Counted from the stretch's first letter, positions 45,014 through 55,325 are shown. The stretch: 64,000 bases of DNA from Burkholderiales bacterium (GCA_020697255.1 JAJFBE010000003.1:206203-270202), one strand, 5' to 3'. Translations and numbers: made by a program. Notes: generated by a model not told the origin, from the letters alone.

Positions 45014-47968
45014 ATGACAAAATCAGGGGTAAAAAAAGCAGTGACAGTAAAAAAAACATCTAAAGCAAAACACACAAAGGCAGTTGCCAAGAATAAAATA
45101 GTAGCAAAATACAAGTCGGCTAATGTTGCCTCTACCAAGAAAGCAGCAGCCAAAAAATCTGTAGTTAAGACTGCGGTAGCAAAAAAAGCAGTTGCTAAAA
45201 AAGTGCCGGCAAAGAAATCTATAACTGCGAAGGCAACGCCAAAGAAGACTGTGCCCAAAAAAACCGTAACTAAAACTGCCCCAGAAAAGGCTATTAAAAA
45301 AGTAATTGCCAAGAAGCCTGTGCCAAAGAAAGTTATCAAGAAGCAATCTGTACCGGCACAGTCAGCAGCCCCAAAAGCAGCTTCTAAAAAATCCGTAGCC
45401 AAAAAACCTTTGCCAAAGAAGGTAGTGCAGAAGCAATCTGTACCGGCAAAAAAAATTGCTGCTAAAAAACCAGTAATAAAGAGCGTAGCAGCAAAGAAAC
45501 CTGTAGTTAAGAAGGTAGTACAAAAAAAGACTGCGCCAAAAAAAGTTATAGCCAAAGTGGTTGCATCAAAGAAAGTGGCAGCTAAAAAAGCTACGCTTAA
45601 GAAACCATTACCAAAGAAAGCGCCTGTAAAACAATTGGCAGTTAAAAAGGCAATGCAAAAAAAAGCTACTGCCAAAAAAGTTATATCCCCCAAAGTCGCG
45701 CCAAAGAATATGGTGTCCCAAAAGGCTGTACCGCAAAAAGTAACACCAAAAAAAGAAGTTACTATGCAAAAAGATACACCAAAGGTAGATTTAGCAAAGC
45801 AGGAGCCTTTAGAAGTTTCTAAAAATCCAGAGGGCATAGCAATTCTGGAAAAAGCCACTCCTATTCGTGAGCGGCAAACTGATATGGATGACAACTATAC
45901 GGGAGATGTGCTGGAACGTGGTAAACCGCGTCGTGCGAAGGGGCGTAGGGTAATTAAGGAAGATGCCGGTACTGATGTAAACAGGCTAATGCGTCTGGTT
46001 AGTAATGGTGCAGAAAATCTCTCTGGTGAAGAACAGGTTAAGCTTGAGGAACAAAAGAAGAAGCTGCGCTTTTTATTAGGTATTGGTAAAGATCGCGGTT
46101 ATGTAACCAATGTTGAAATTAATGATAATCTACCGGATCATATTACAGATCCCGAAATTATTGATCAAATCATTATGATGATTGAAACAATTGGGATTAA
46201 GGTATTTGAATATGAGCCTAGCCGGGAAGAGTTATTATTAAGCGGAACATCATCAGCAACAGTAGATGATGATGATTTTGCCGTAGAAGAAGCAGAAAAA
46301 ATATTAGCAAGCACTACCTCTGTTAATGAATTTGGTAGAACTACAGATCCGGTACGGATGTATATGCGTGAAATTGGTACATACGATTTATTGGATAAAA
46401 CTGATGAAGCTGAAATTGCACGTAAGTTAGAAAATAGCGTTAAGCTAATGATTTCGGTTATTGCCAACTGCCCTAAAATTATTAATGAAATTTCCCAGGT
46501 GCATAAAGATATGCTAGAGGGTAAGATAAAAATAGAGAATTTTATTGATGAATTTGTGGACGATAGTCCCGATATGACTGCAAGTGGAGATGAAGAGGCT
46601 TCTATGCCGACTCCTGTTGGTGGTATGGAAGATGAGACTGATGATGAGCAGCTATCCCGTGAACAATTAGAATTATTGATAAAGAAAACTGCTGAGTTTT
46701 TTGAAATTTTTGATAAATTGATGGATAAGCAAAATAAAGTTATTAAAAAACATTCTACTGAGTCTGATCAGTATAAAGCTGTTTTGCTTGAATTTACCAA
46801 TCATCTGGAAAAAATCCGCTTTACTAATAAGCAAATAGAGATTTTTTGTGATACTTTGCGTAATGGTCATAAAATAGTTAAAGATTTAGAAAATGAGATA
46901 TTCCACATAGCATGCGATATTATTAAAGTTCCTGAGGATAAGTTTAGAAAAGAATTCGTTGGTTTTGAAACTTCTTGGGCCGAAAGTCATGTACCTAATA
47001 AAAAGTATTCAGACTTATTTGACAAATTGAAGTTTGATATTGTAGAAAAACAATATAAAATTCAGGATGTAGAGCGTGATTTAGGAATAAAAGTTACCGT
47101 TATTAAGACATTATTTAAACAGCTGCAAAAAGCTGAGCGGGAACAGAAAAAAGCACGTACTGAGATGGTAGAATCAAACTTGCGCCTAGTTATTTCAATT
47201 GCTAAAAAATATACCAATCGCGGCTTACATTTCTTAGACCTGATTCAGGAAGGAAATATTGGCCTGATTAAGGCAATTGATAAATTTCAATACCGTAAAG
47301 GCTATAAGTTTTCGACATATGCAACCTGGTGGATCCGTCAGGCTATTACCCGAGCTATTGCTGACCAAGGTCGTACAATCCGTATACCGGTGCATATGAT
47401 TGAGACAATTAACCGGATGAGTAAAGAGCATCGTAAATTATTACAAGAGAAATCCGGTGAGCCAATGACCAAAGAATTGGCGGCGCGGATGGAAATCTCT
47501 GAAGAAAAAGTCCGTAAAATCTATCAGGTAGCTCATGATTCAATTTCTATGGATGCGCCTATTGGTGATGAAGACGATACTAGTTTTGGTGATTTTATTG
47601 AAGATAAAACCAGTGTTATTCCATCGGATCACGGTGTTGACTATAGCCTGAAAAAAACAGTACGCGAAGTACTGGATACTTTATCACCACGTGAGGCTAA
47701 GGTGTTATGTATGCGTTTTGGTATCGATACGATTACAGATCATACTTTGGAAGAAGTGGGGCGTCAGTTTGATGTTACCCGTGAGCGGATTCGTCAGATT
47801 GAAGCCAAGGCAATCAGGAAATTACGTCAGCCAAATCGTGCTGATAAGCTAAAGAGTTTCCTCGATAGCTTTGCCCAAATCGAAGGTATTGATCAGGAAA
47901 TCCTGAAAGAACTGTATGATATGGAAGACGATGAAGAAGAGTCTACCAAGACTAAAGAAAAGCCTTAA
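45014..47968 (+). CDS. rpoD: RNA polymerase sigma factor RpoD with a long Lys/Ala-rich N-terminal extension
   Basis: This is the primary sigma-70. Region 1.1 lies at about residues 315-410 ([23 protein letters not shown]-type segments), region 1.2 begins at about 440 with [16 protein letters not shown], and a long acidic non-conserved region follows. Region 2 is at about 715-795 ([40 protein letters not shown]) and region 4 at the C-terminus ([20 protein letters not shown]). The first 270 residues are a histone H1-like extension of AKK/PKK/VKK repeats. Betaproteobacterial RpoD proteins carry similar extensions, but 984 residues is very long against 613 in E. coli. A terminator follows. Confidence 0.95.
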   Translation: MTKSGVKKAVTVKKTSKAKHTKAVAKNKIVAKYKSANVASTKKAAAKKSVVKTAVAKKAVAKKVPAKKSITAKATPKKTVPKKTVTKTAPEKAIKKVIAKKPVPKKVIKKQSVPAQSAAPKAASKKSVAKKPLPKKVVQKQSVPAKKIAAKKPVIKSVAAKKPVVKKVVQKKTAPKKVIAKVVASKKVAAKKATLKKPLPKKAPVKQLAVKKAMQKKATAKKVISPKVAPKNMVSQKAVPQKVTPKKEVTMQKDTPKVDLAKQEPLEVSKNPEGIAILEKATPIRERQTDMDDNYTGDVLERGKPRRAKGRRVIKEDAGTDVNRLMRLVSNGAENLSGEEQVKLEEQKKKLRFLLGIGKDRGYVTNVEINDNLPDHITDPEIIDQIIMMIETIGIKVFEYEPSREELLLSGTSSATVDDDDFAVEEAEKILASTTSVNEFGRTTDPVRMYMREIGTYDLLDKTDEAEIARKLENSVKLMISVIANCPKIINEISQVHKDMLEGKIKIENFIDEFVDDSPDMTASGDEEASMPTPVGGMEDETDDEQLSREQLELLIKKTAEFFEIFDKLMDKQNKVIKKHSTESDQYKAVLLEFTNHLEKIRFTNKQIEIFCDTLRNGHKIVKDLENEIFHIACDIIKVPEDKFRKEFVGFETSWAESHVPNKKYSDLFDKLKFDIVEKQYKIQDVERDLGIKVTVIKTLFKQLQKAEREQKKARTEMVESNLRLVISIAKKYTNRGLHFLDLIQEGNIGLIKAIDKFQYRKGYKFSTYATWWIRQAITRAIADQGRTIRIPVHMIETINRMSKEHRKLLQEKSGEPMTKELAARMEISEEKVRKIYQVAHDSISMDAPIGDEDDTSFGDFIEDKTSVIPSDHGVDYSLKKTVREVLDTLSPREAKVLCMRFGIDTITDHTLEEVGRQFDVTRERIRQIEAKAIRKLRQPNRADKLKSFLDSFAQIEGIDQEILKELYDMEDDEEESTKTKEKP

Positions 47969-47995
47969 GCTGTTTAGCGCTTTATGTAAAAATAA

Positions 47996-48024
47996 AATTC
48001 CAGCTGCACTAGCTGGAATTTTTT
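47996..48024. terminator. bidirectional terminator between rpoD and hda
   Basis: Perfect ten-base arms AATTCCAGCT and AGCTGGAATT flank GCACT, with T-run on the rpoD side and A-run on the other. It serves convergent rpoD and hda. Confidence 0.85.
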
Positions 48025-48688
48025 ATATGCTAAGGGTTTTTTTGATTAAAGGGATGGTTATATTACGTTTTTCCAAAACTGCCGTATCAGCAATATTGCG
48101 CATAGCAATTACCAATTGACCAACATTGCGATCATAATGGTTAATTAAAAATTTAAGACCATCATCGCTAATACCAATACCCTCTAGGTTGGCAATATGG
48201 TTTAGTGCCTGTAGAATTTCATCATCATCTAGGGCTTTTAAATTAAGATCCAATCCGGCTTGTAAGCGAGTGATCAAGTCTGCTCTAAGGCTAAGTCTAT
48301 CCAGTGTTGCACATGAACTGGTAAGTAGCATATTTGGTAAAGAATCCTGTTTGATTTTATTATATAAGTCAAACAGTGATATTTGCTGACGGTTTGTGAG
48401 CTTATCTATATTATCTATTGCAATATAATCATATTGAAGCAATTTGCCAGGGCTAACACTAGTTTTTGCTACCTTCATATCAATGTAGGTGGCCGAAAAT
48501 TTGTTACTTTTGGCTAAATGTACCCATGCTTTTAAGAGATGGGTTTTTCCGCTATTATTTGTTCCGGCAATGTGAGTGAACTGGCGTGAAAAATTAGACA
48601 AACTATGGACTAATAATTCATTTTTAAGTGGGACAAAATTGCTAAATAACGGTTGTGGGTCAAATAGGTCTAGTAATTGGATTTGCAT
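48023..48688 (-). CDS. hda: DnaA regulatory inactivator Hda
   Basis: Hda is a DnaA-like AAA+ protein that, with the beta clamp, promotes hydrolysis of DnaA-ATP after initiation. The 221-residue protein begins MQIQLLDLFDPQPLFSNFV, containing a clamp-binding QLxLF-like motif (QLLDLF), and has Walker A GTNNSGKTHLLKAW and Walker B YIAIDNIDKL. It follows perM without any gap, and the perM-hda arrangement next to purM is common in beta/gammaproteobacteria. Confidence 0.9.
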   Translation of the reverse strand: MQIQLLDLFDPQPLFSNFVPLKNELLVHSLSNFSRQFTHIAGTNNSGKTHLLKAWVHLAKSNKFSATYIDMKVAKTSVSPGKLLQYDYIAIDNIDKLTNRQQISLFDLYNKIKQDSLPNMLLTSSCATLDRLSLRADLITRLQAGLDLNLKALDDDEILQALNHIANLEGIGISDDGLKFLINHYDRNVGQLVIAMRNIADTAVLEKRNITIPLIKKTLSI

Positions 48689-49759
48689 TTAACTAACTTC
48701 ATTATAATAATGTGATTTCTTATAATATAACTTGGCATATTTGAGTAGAACGACTGCAATGGTTGATAATGGCAGTGCTAATAAAACTCCAACAAAACCA
48801 AATAGTTTACCAAAAATCATTAATGATAAAATAGTCATTACCGGATTAAGTCCAATTTTCCCGCCAACTAGGTATGGAGTTACAAAACCGCCTTCTAGCA
48901 CATGTCCTACAACAAATACGCCTAGCATAATAAATATCTGGTTCATGCCTTGAAAGTTAGAAAAAGCTACAGCCAAAGAAATGGCAAGACCGGTAAGTAT
49001 TCCAAGATATGGGATAAATACAGCAAATCCGGTAAAAAACCCAATAATGAACCCGGATGTTATGCCTACTAATTGTAGTGCTGTTCCATAATACAGGGCC
49101 ATAATTAGCATGACACTAAACTGCCCGCGTAAATATGCTGAGAGCAAATGGTCAATATCACCGACAATAGCATGTACCGCTTTTACATGACTACGCGGAA
49201 TTAAACCATCAAAAAATTTAACTATGGTATGCCAATCACAAATTGAGTAGAAGAGTATAAATGGTACAAGTATGATATATACAGCAATTTCTATCAAAAT
49301 CATGCTATTTTTAGCAAGTGGCGAAAATATATTTATTCTGCTATAAATGTTGGTTACATTATTTAGTAGTTGTGTACGTAAATTGGCAAAATTTAGAAAA
49401 AAATGCGTGCCATATTTTTGATTAATGGTAGCTAGGATAGTTTTATTTATCCGGGTCACTAAATCTGGTATTTTACCAATAATGGATTGAATTTCGGTTA
49501 CCATATTAGGAATTATATAGATTGGAATGGCAATAAACATTAAAAATATTAAAATTGACATTACTAAACTTATAACAGTACGATTTATTTTACATTTTTT
49601 ATTGATTTTTTCTACAATTGGATTGAGGATATAAGTTAAAATCAGGGCTATAATAAAAGGTACAAGAATTTTACCAATAAAAATAATTATGCCAAATATA
49701 ATTGCTACAAATAGCAAAATGCTAATAATTGGCTTAAGGTTAAAGTTTTGTGGTTGCAT
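48689..49759 (-). CDS. perM: AI-2E/PerM family membrane permease
   Basis: This 356-residue protein has about eight membrane helices and the PerM signature region: VPFIIALILTYILNPIVEKI at the N-terminus and, near the C-terminus, VVGHVLEGGFVTPYLVGGKI and GLNPVMTILSLMIFGKLFGF. The family includes TqsA and other exporters with mostly unproven substrates. It is the first gene of the perM-hda unit and is divergent from purM with a 55-base gap. Confidence 0.9.
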   Translation of the reverse strand: MQPQNFNLKPIISILLFVAIIFGIIIFIGKILVPFIIALILTYILNPIVEKINKKCKINRTVISLVMSILIFLMFIAIPIYIIPNMVTEIQSIIGKIPDLVTRINKTILATINQKYGTHFFLNFANLRTQLLNNVTNIYSRINIFSPLAKNSMILIEIAVYIILVPFILFYSICDWHTIVKFFDGLIPRSHVKAVHAIVGDIDHLLSAYLRGQFSVMLIMALYYGTALQLVGITSGFIIGFFTGFAVFIPYLGILTGLAISLAVAFSNFQGMNQIFIMLGVFVVGHVLEGGFVTPYLVGGKIGLNPVMTILSLMIFGKLFGFVGVLLALPLSTIAVVLLKYAKLYYKKSHYYNEVS

Positions 49760-49814
49760 AATTCAAATACCTGATAAAAGATAGCGATATTATACACTAA
49801 GGCGAGTAAATAAC

Positions 49815-50843
49815 ATGCAAAATGTAATTACATATAAAGATGCGGGCGTAGATATTGATGCCGGCGATGAATTGGTCAGGCAAATAGTTCCTTTTGCCAA
49901 AAAGACTATGCGCCCTGAGGTTATTGCCGGTATTGGTGGATTTGGTGCAATGTTTGAGATAGGTAAGAGGTATAAACACCCAATTTTAGTTTCTGGCACT
50001 GATGGTGTAGGTACTAAATTGAAATTGGCTTTTGAACTAAACCGTCATGATACAATTGGTATTGATTTGGTTGCCATGTCTGTTAATGACATTTTAGTTC
50101 AGGGTGCTGAGCCGCTCTTTTTTCTGGATTATTTTGCTTGCGGCAATTTAAATGTTGTAACAGCTACTGATGTGATAAAAGGAATAGCTTTGGGCTGTGA
50201 ACAATCCGGATGTAGTTTAATTGGTGGGGAAACAGCTGAAATGCCGGGTATGTACTCAGGTGGTGAGTATGATCTGGCGGGATTTGCCGTTGGTGTAGTA
50301 GAAAAAGATGCGGTTATTGACGGTAGTAAAATAGCACCAGGTGATGTTATCTTGGGTCTTGGCAGCAGCGGCTTTCATTCCAATGGCTACTCTTTGGTGC
50401 GTAAACTTATTGAGGCTTCAACGTTGGATTTAGGCAGCCGTTACGATGACAAATTATCTTGGGCAGACGTACTATTGGCGCCAACGACAATTTATGTAAA
50501 GCCGGTATTAGAACTGTTAACGCAAATAGATATACATGGTATGAGTCATATTACCGGAGGTGGTATAACCGGTAACTTACCCCGTATTTTTCCAAATGAT
50601 ATGGCAGCTGAGATAAGATTATCCGCATTGCCAAACAACCGTTTATTTAGTTGGATAAAGGAAACAGCACATTTAAATGATAAGCAAATGCTAGAAACAT
50701 TTAACTGTGGGGTTGGTTATTGCTTAATAGTAAAAACCGAGACTGAAGCTCAAGTCAGGCAAATTATGAATAAATACGATATACCAGTATATAATTTAGG
50801 CGAAATGACGCTACGCACTAATGATGCAGTAGAGTATATTTAA
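49815..50843 (+). CDS. purM: phosphoribosylformylglycinamidine cyclo-ligase (AIR synthetase)
   Basis: PurM carries out the fifth step of purine synthesis, closing the imidazole ring of AIR with ATP. The 342-residue protein shows [67 protein letters not shown] and [16 protein letters not shown], all typical. No purR operator was noted. Confidence 0.97.
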   Translation: MQNVITYKDAGVDIDAGDELVRQIVPFAKKTMRPEVIAGIGGFGAMFEIGKRYKHPILVSGTDGVGTKLKLAFELNRHDTIGIDLVAMSVNDILVQGAEPLFFLDYFACGNLNVVTATDVIKGIALGCEQSGCSLIGGETAEMPGMYSGGEYDLAGFAVGVVEKDAVIDGSKIAPGDVILGLGSSGFHSNGYSLVRKLIEASTLDLGSRYDDKLSWADVLLAPTTIYVKPVLELLTQIDIHGMSHITGGGITGNLPRIFPNDMAAEIRLSALPNNRLFSWIKETAHLNDKQMLETFNCGVGYCLIVKTETEAQVRQIMNKYDIPVYNLGEMTLRTNDAVEYI

Positions 50844-50846
50844 TAA

Positions 50847-50861
50847 TACCGAAATTCGGTA
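50847..50861. repeat. short perfect palindrome after purM
   Basis: TACCGAA and TTCGGTA flank a single A, three bases after the purM stop. A one-mismatch copy occurs at 51895-51909 upstream of the AsmA-like gene. Confidence 0.4.
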
Positions 50862-50872
50862 GGGATTTGTGC

Positions 50873-51166
50873 TTAGTTTTTGCGGATGGTTGGGGTGATG
50901 CTGCCATACATTGTTTGGCAGGTAGTCATAGCCTGACCGGCAATTTTGCTCATTTGGGTATCACCAAATTTAGAGTAACATCGGTAAGCTCTCTGGTCTT
51001 CTTCATAAGCCGTTAAAGTACGTTTTGAATTATCACCTGATCTACAGAGTATAACCCCCGGGCAATCAGCAAGAGAAGATGGTTCGCTGGTAGCTGCATA
51101 TATGCCCTGGCAAAGGCCAAGGCATATACTGATAACTTGAATGATACTCTTATGTATATTTATCAT
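50873..51166 (-). CDS. small secreted protein with Cys-rich motif
   Basis: I do not recognise this 97-residue protein. It has a signal peptide (SIIQVISICLGLCQGIYA) and a mature part with six or so cysteines placed in pairs: ADCPGVILCRSGDN, RAYRCYSKFG and AMTTCQTMYG. The segment CPGVILCRSGDNS resembles CCGLLCRSGNDSS at the end of the gene immediately upstream. The start overlaps that gene's stop by four bases, so both are in one unit. Confidence 0.65.
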   Translation of the reverse strand: MINIHKSIIQVISICLGLCQGIYAATSEPSSLADCPGVILCRSGDNSKRTLTAYEEDQRAYRCYSKFGDTQMSKIAGQAMTTCQTMYGSITPTIRKN

Positions 51167-51732
51167 TGAGAACTATCATTTCCGGATCGGCATAACAGGC
51201 CACAGCACTTAGCCAGGCACGATTTCTGAGTTGAGTCTTTGTTTAAGGGGGTTGTAACTGTTGGCTCTAATCCTGAGCCTTCTTCTATATCTAATCGAAG
51301 AATTTTAGGTTCATCAGTTATTTCACTTTTAATACAGCTTAATGATATTGGAGAAGTTGAGAAAAAATTTTGCCCTTCATACTTGCTAAATGTAATTTCC
51401 CATACACTATAAAGAGGCTTATAAGCAATTAAATATTTTATGGAACTATTTTTTTCTAAGGTACCTGATATGCTTGTCAAAGAATCGTTTATAGTTCCTA
51501 TATTTGTAAAACCTGTAATTTCTTTATTACCGCTTAGACTTACTTTGGCAATTTTAGTGTCGCGATTGTAAGTAAATGTGATCGGGAGTAATTTGCCGTC
51601 AGGCAATCGATCATTATATCCATCTGGCACCTGTATTGAGGCGCATTCCCATTTCTCAGTAGCGGCATTGGCCGTACTCATGTATATAGCAAGAGCAGTA
51701 ATTAGATAAAAGGAGAATATGCGTTTGTTCAT
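51163..51732 (-). CDS. secreted protein of unknown function
   Basis: This 189-residue protein has a signal peptide (IFSFYLITALAIYMSTANA) and a beta-rich mature domain (KLLPITFTYNRDTKIAKVSL, KYLIAYKPLYSVWEITFSKY). The C-terminus (KSCLAKCCGLLCRSGNDSSQ) is a Cys cluster sharing the LCRSG motif with the next gene's product. AAGGA precedes the ATG. No family recognised; the shared motif suggests the two proteins interact or descend from a common domain. Confidence 0.65.
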   Translation of the reverse strand: MNKRIFSFYLITALAIYMSTANAATEKWECASIQVPDGYNDRLPDGKLLPITFTYNRDTKIAKVSLSGNKEITGFTNIGTINDSLTSISGTLEKNSSIKYLIAYKPLYSVWEITFSKYEGQNFFSTSPISLSCIKSEITDEPKILRLDIEEGSGLEPTVTTPLNKDSTQKSCLAKCCGLLCRSGNDSSQ

Positions 51733-51968
51733 TTTTATATCCTTCAGGAGAGTAAATTTATTTTGCTTATTATATTTATCCTTTAAAGCCTTAATAAGAA
51801 TTGCTTTACAAGATAAACGAAATAACCACAGCAGTTATTCTGCCAGAAATGGCAAAACAATTGCAATATAAATTTATACTACAGTGAATATGCCTACCGA
51901 AATTCCGTACTTTATTGCAGAAATATTATATAATCTTGTAATGATATCTATTTACAGGCAGGAAACAT
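51733..51968. promoter_or_regulatory. divergent regulatory region of the secreted pair and the AsmA-like gene
   Basis: TATAAT at 51929-51934 lies 35 bases before the AsmA-like gene. A near-palindrome TACCGAAATTCCGTA at 51895-51909 is placed close to where a -35 element would be, and has a perfect relative at 50847. It could be a regulator site. Confidence 0.35.
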
Positions 51969-54605
51969 ATGAATATACGTCGTATAACTAAAATAAGCTT
52001 AATTAGCTTATCGGCAGTATTTGGGCTTATTATAGCCGGTGCAGTTGCATTAGTCACTTTTGTAAATCCTAACTCGTTTAAACCATTAATTATTAAGGCG
52101 GTAAATGAAAGTACCCAGCGTAAACTGGCAATAGATGGTAATATTAGTTGGAAGCTATGGCCAAATATTGGTTTACAGATTGAGAAACTAAGCTTGTCAA
52201 ATCCGGAAGGTTATACCCCGGTAAAGATGTTAGATGTAAATAGTGCTACGGTATCTGTAGAATTAATGCCATTACTAGCACGTAATGTAGTAATTGATAG
52301 CATTATAGTTGATGGTCTAAATATTGGATTAATTAAAAAAGCAGACTCAAATAACTGGACTTTTAAATCGGCGGCTAACCCGGACTCCGGTAGTACCTCA
52401 GCTGCTCACGCAAATAAACCAATGCAGCTTGAATTAAGTAAGTTTATCTTGACTAATACTACATTTTCGTATAATGACATGACTACAAATAAACAATACA
52501 GTATAAAAGATTTTGCCTTTAGTTTAGAAAAAGAATTTGGCGGGCAAATTAGTGTGGATCCGGACAGCCAAAAAATTACCTTAAATAAAGTTAAAATCGA
52601 TTTTGATAATATTTTAAATGGGAAGTTTAGTTTTGTTGCTAATAATTTTGATAAGCTGGCCTACCAGGGTGATGTAAATATCAATAAGTTGTCTGTACCT
52701 GCACTTGCCAATAAATTAAATCAACCAATTGCAATACTAAAAGGCAGTAATTTATTTAATCAGGTGGCATTTAGTGTCGCCTTTAAAGGTGATTTAAACT
52801 CTATAGTATTAAATGGATTTAACTTTAATTTGTCTGATATGTTTAAAGGGGTGGTAAATGTTCAGGTGAATAATTTTGCTAACCCGGCATACAACGGTGA
52901 TATAAAACTAGATGAATTTTCGGCAAATTCAGTACTAGATAGCATGAATATTGCTATTGCAGCCCGTAAAGGCAAGCCGTTATTAGATAGAGTTGCTTTT
53001 AATACTAAGTTTGCCGGTAATAATAATAGTATCAATTTACAGCAGTTAAATTTTAACTTTCCAGGCACTTTGCAAGGCGTAACCAACGTTAAAGTGCAAA
53101 ATTTCTCTGCACCTACCTATAGCGGAGATATAAAGTTAAATGAATTTTCAGCTAATGCGCTCTTGGATAAACTAAATGTTGCTGTTGCTGCCAGGAAAGA
53201 TAATCAATTATTGAATAAGGTTGCTCTTAATACAAATTTTACTGGAAATACCGATAGCATAAACCTACAGCAGTTAAAATTTAATTTTCCGGGAACTTTG
53301 CAGGGAGTTACAAATGTTAAATTACAAAATTTTTCTGCGCCTGCCTATAGTGGAGATATAAAGTTAAATGAATTTTCCGCAAATAGCGTGCTGGATAAAA
53401 TGAATATTGCGGTTGCCAGCCGAAAGGGTAATCAGCTACTTAACAAAGTTGCACTTAGCTCAGCTTTTGCCGGAAATTCTAATAATGTAGATTTGCAGCA
53501 GTTAAATTTTAATTTTCCGGGGATACTGCAAGGTATAACCAATGTAAAAATACAAAATTTTTCTAAACCCAGTTATACGGGAAATATAGATTTACCGACG
53601 TTTTCACTCAATTTGCTTATGGCAAAGCTGGCAATGGCGCCAATTGATATCCCAAATAAGCAATTGCTTGATAAAGTTAGTCTAAAGACAAACTTCCAGG
53701 CAACAAGTAATAGTATTAATTTAAGCAATCTATTAAGCACAATTTCCGGATCTACCGTAAGTGGTGGGGTAAACGTTACTTCAATTAAACCGCTTAGTTT
53801 GTCCGAAAATATTCGTATAAATAAACTTGAGGTTTCCGATATAACTGATGTCAATGGTTACAAAGTGCCCTTAACAGGAATTGCTGCAAGCGGTAGTTTT
53901 AGTAATAGTGGGGCTGACTTTAAAAACATGGCAGGAGTTAGTGCCAATCAAAATATTACAGTAGATAATGTCACAGTTTTAGGGCTTGATCTGAATAACT
54001 TATTTACCCAATTTGATAATGCTCTAACTAGTACCGGTAAGGTAGTTGCGGTTGTTAATCTTCAAACGATTTCCCATACTACTCGAGCCATTCAGGCTGT
54101 GCAAAATATGCGGGATATTGCTGCCAGGGCAAAAGCGAAAGGAAATAAAAACTATAACGAGAAAACTAATTTTGGAATGCTTCAATCAAGCGTAACTATG
54201 CGTAATGGCGTTGCCAACCCAAGCTCATTTAAAGTTAGCGGTGGTCCGACAGTTTTAGCAGATGGCAAAGGTAGCGTGAATATGGTCGACAAATCACTAA
54301 ATTACAATATTTCAGCACAAATAGTAACGCCAATGAAAAATCAGTTGTTAAACAAGTTGATATTCCCGTATCAAGTACATGGCAAGTTTAATAACATTGA
54401 AGGGGGCGTAGACTGGATATCAATTCAAACACAAATGGTTAAGTATTTAGTTACCGAAGCTGTCTCCCAGGCCAAAGCTCTAGCTACTGATCAGGTAAGT
54501 AAGCAAATTGATACCTTAACCAAAGATTCTAATCCGATAATTAAGCAAAATACTGACGTTATCAAAAAAGGCGCAGCTGACGTAATTAATAGTATTTTCA
54601 AGTAA
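51969..54605 (+). CDS. asmA: AsmA-family protein with five tandem 76-residue repeats
   Basis: AsmA-like proteins are inner-membrane-anchored periplasmic proteins implicated in phospholipid traffic to the outer membrane. This 878-residue protein has one N-terminal membrane helix (LISLSAVFGLIIAGAVALVT), the AsmA N-terminal domain (KLAIDGNISWKLWPNIGLQI), and a C-terminal AsmA domain (NFGMLQSSVTMRNGVANPSS, PTVLADGKGSVNM). Between them, from 52644 to 53783, are five in-register 228-base repeats. The middle three are nearly identical (FSAPxYSGDIKLNEFSAN, QQLxFNFPGTLQGVTNVK) and the outer two more diverged. The typical length is near 600, so the repeats account for the excess. A terminator follows. 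Confidence 0.9.
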   Translation: MNIRRITKISLISLSAVFGLIIAGAVALVTFVNPNSFKPLIIKAVNESTQRKLAIDGNISWKLWPNIGLQIEKLSLSNPEGYTPVKMLDVNSATVSVELMPLLARNVVIDSIIVDGLNIGLIKKADSNNWTFKSAANPDSGSTSAAHANKPMQLELSKFILTNTTFSYNDMTTNKQYSIKDFAFSLEKEFGGQISVDPDSQKITLNKVKIDFDNILNGKFSFVANNFDKLAYQGDVNINKLSVPALANKLNQPIAILKGSNLFNQVAFSVAFKGDLNSIVLNGFNFNLSDMFKGVVNVQVNNFANPAYNGDIKLDEFSANSVLDSMNIAIAARKGKPLLDRVAFNTKFAGNNNSINLQQLNFNFPGTLQGVTNVKVQNFSAPTYSGDIKLNEFSANALLDKLNVAVAARKDNQLLNKVALNTNFTGNTDSINLQQLKFNFPGTLQGVTNVKLQNFSAPAYSGDIKLNEFSANSVLDKMNIAVASRKGNQLLNKVALSSAFAGNSNNVDLQQLNFNFPGILQGITNVKIQNFSKPSYTGNIDLPTFSLNLLMAKLAMAPIDIPNKQLLDKVSLKTNFQATSNSINLSNLLSTISGSTVSGGVNVTSIKPLSLSENIRINKLEVSDITDVNGYKVPLTGIAASGSFSNSGADFKNMAGVSANQNITVDNVTVLGLDLNNLFTQFDNALTSTGKVVAVVNLQTISHTTRAIQAVQNMRDIAARAKAKGNKNYNEKTNFGMLQSSVTMRNGVANPSSFKVSGGPTVLADGKGSVNMVDKSLNYNISAQIVTPMKNQLLNKLIFPYQVHGKFNNIEGGVDWISIQTQMVKYLVTEAVSQAKALATDQVSKQIDTLTKDSNPIIKQNTDVIKKGAADVINSIFK
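52644..53783 (+). repeat. five tandem 228-base coding repeats
   Basis: Repeat starts at 52644, 52872, 53100, 53328 and 53556 align exactly, each encoding 76 residues beginning with an Asn-Phe pair. Copies 3 and 4 are the most alike, implying recent duplication or gene conversion. Confidence 0.85.
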
Positions 54606-54620
54606 AATCTTAAAATAAAA

Positions 54621-54650
54621 AGTTTTGCGAATATTCGCAAAACTTTTTTT
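54621..54650 (+). terminator. terminator after the AsmA-like gene
   Basis: Arms AGTTTTGCGAA and TTCGCAAAACT flank TA and run into TTTTTT. The core is shared with the hairpin at 8237. Confidence 0.9.
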
Positions 54651-54702
54651 CTAAAAATCTGTATAATTCGCCATATCATAATATTTTGAGGTAGAACAGG
54701 GT

Positions 54703-55203
54703 ATGGTATTATTCAAGAAAACTCTTACTAAGCCGGAAACAGAATCATTGTTTCCCCAACAACCTAAAGCGGCATCAGCCAAAGTATCGGTTCATGAGCC
54801 AATGTCTGACGTAGTTGCCAGATCTCTTATAAATAGCCCGGAATTTATTGAACAGGTGAGTGAAGTTCTAACCCGGAAGGTATTAGCAATTTTATGCGAA
54901 AAATACGATTTTACCCCGACAGATAAATATTTGGAAGAAGTGTCTAATCGCCGTAAGTATATAGGACAGCTAGATAGTTATTTACAGCAGCGGCGTGAGA
55001 TAAATAATACTGTAGAAAATGAATTACAGATGTTCTTGCAAGAAACTTCATCAAGTTTAGCTAAAGCATTAGATAACTTTACTATATCAATCCAAAACCG
55101 GATCAAACAGGCTGAAGCCAGGCATGGCATAGACGATATAAAGAAATCACTTTTATCAACCACCGACAATGAAAATAATGTAAATAAAACCCAATATATT
55201 TAA
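54703..55203 (+). CDS. hypothetical cytoplasmic helical protein
   Basis: I do not recognise this 166-residue protein. It lacks a signal peptide. A Pro/Ala-rich first 35 residues (ESLFPQQPKAASAKVSV) precede a helical body with SLINSPEFIEQVSEVLTRKV and a charged, coiled-coil-like second half (LQMFLQETSSSLAKALDNFT, IQNRIKQAEARHGIDDI). It begins 50 bases after the AsmA terminator and precedes the S24-like regulator, opening a run of regulatory genes. Confidence 0.6.
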   Translation: MVLFKKTLTKPETESLFPQQPKAASAKVSVHEPMSDVVARSLINSPEFIEQVSEVLTRKVLAILCEKYDFTPTDKYLEEVSNRRKYIGQLDSYLQQRREINNTVENELQMFLQETSSSLAKALDNFTISIQNRIKQAEARHGIDDIKKSLLSTTDNENNVNKTQYI

Positions 55204-55325
55204 TGTTAGTTTTACCTGTGTTATAGGCTGCTCAACCTTTACCCTAAATTTATATATTTACAATGATACGCCTTATGATAAAATACGCATATTGACTGTT
55301 TATTTATTTCTGGCATGAGGTGCAT

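Noticed and set aside
45007..45894. 295-codon minus-strand ORF rich in Phe, Ala and Thr
   Set aside because: It is the mirror of the Lys/Ala repeat of RpoD; low-complexity antisense frames over such repeats stay open by composition, and no ribosome binding site is seen.
52644..53783. regular repeat array that could suggest a CRISPR
   Set aside because: The units are 228 bases, in frame and encode AsmA repeats without spacers.
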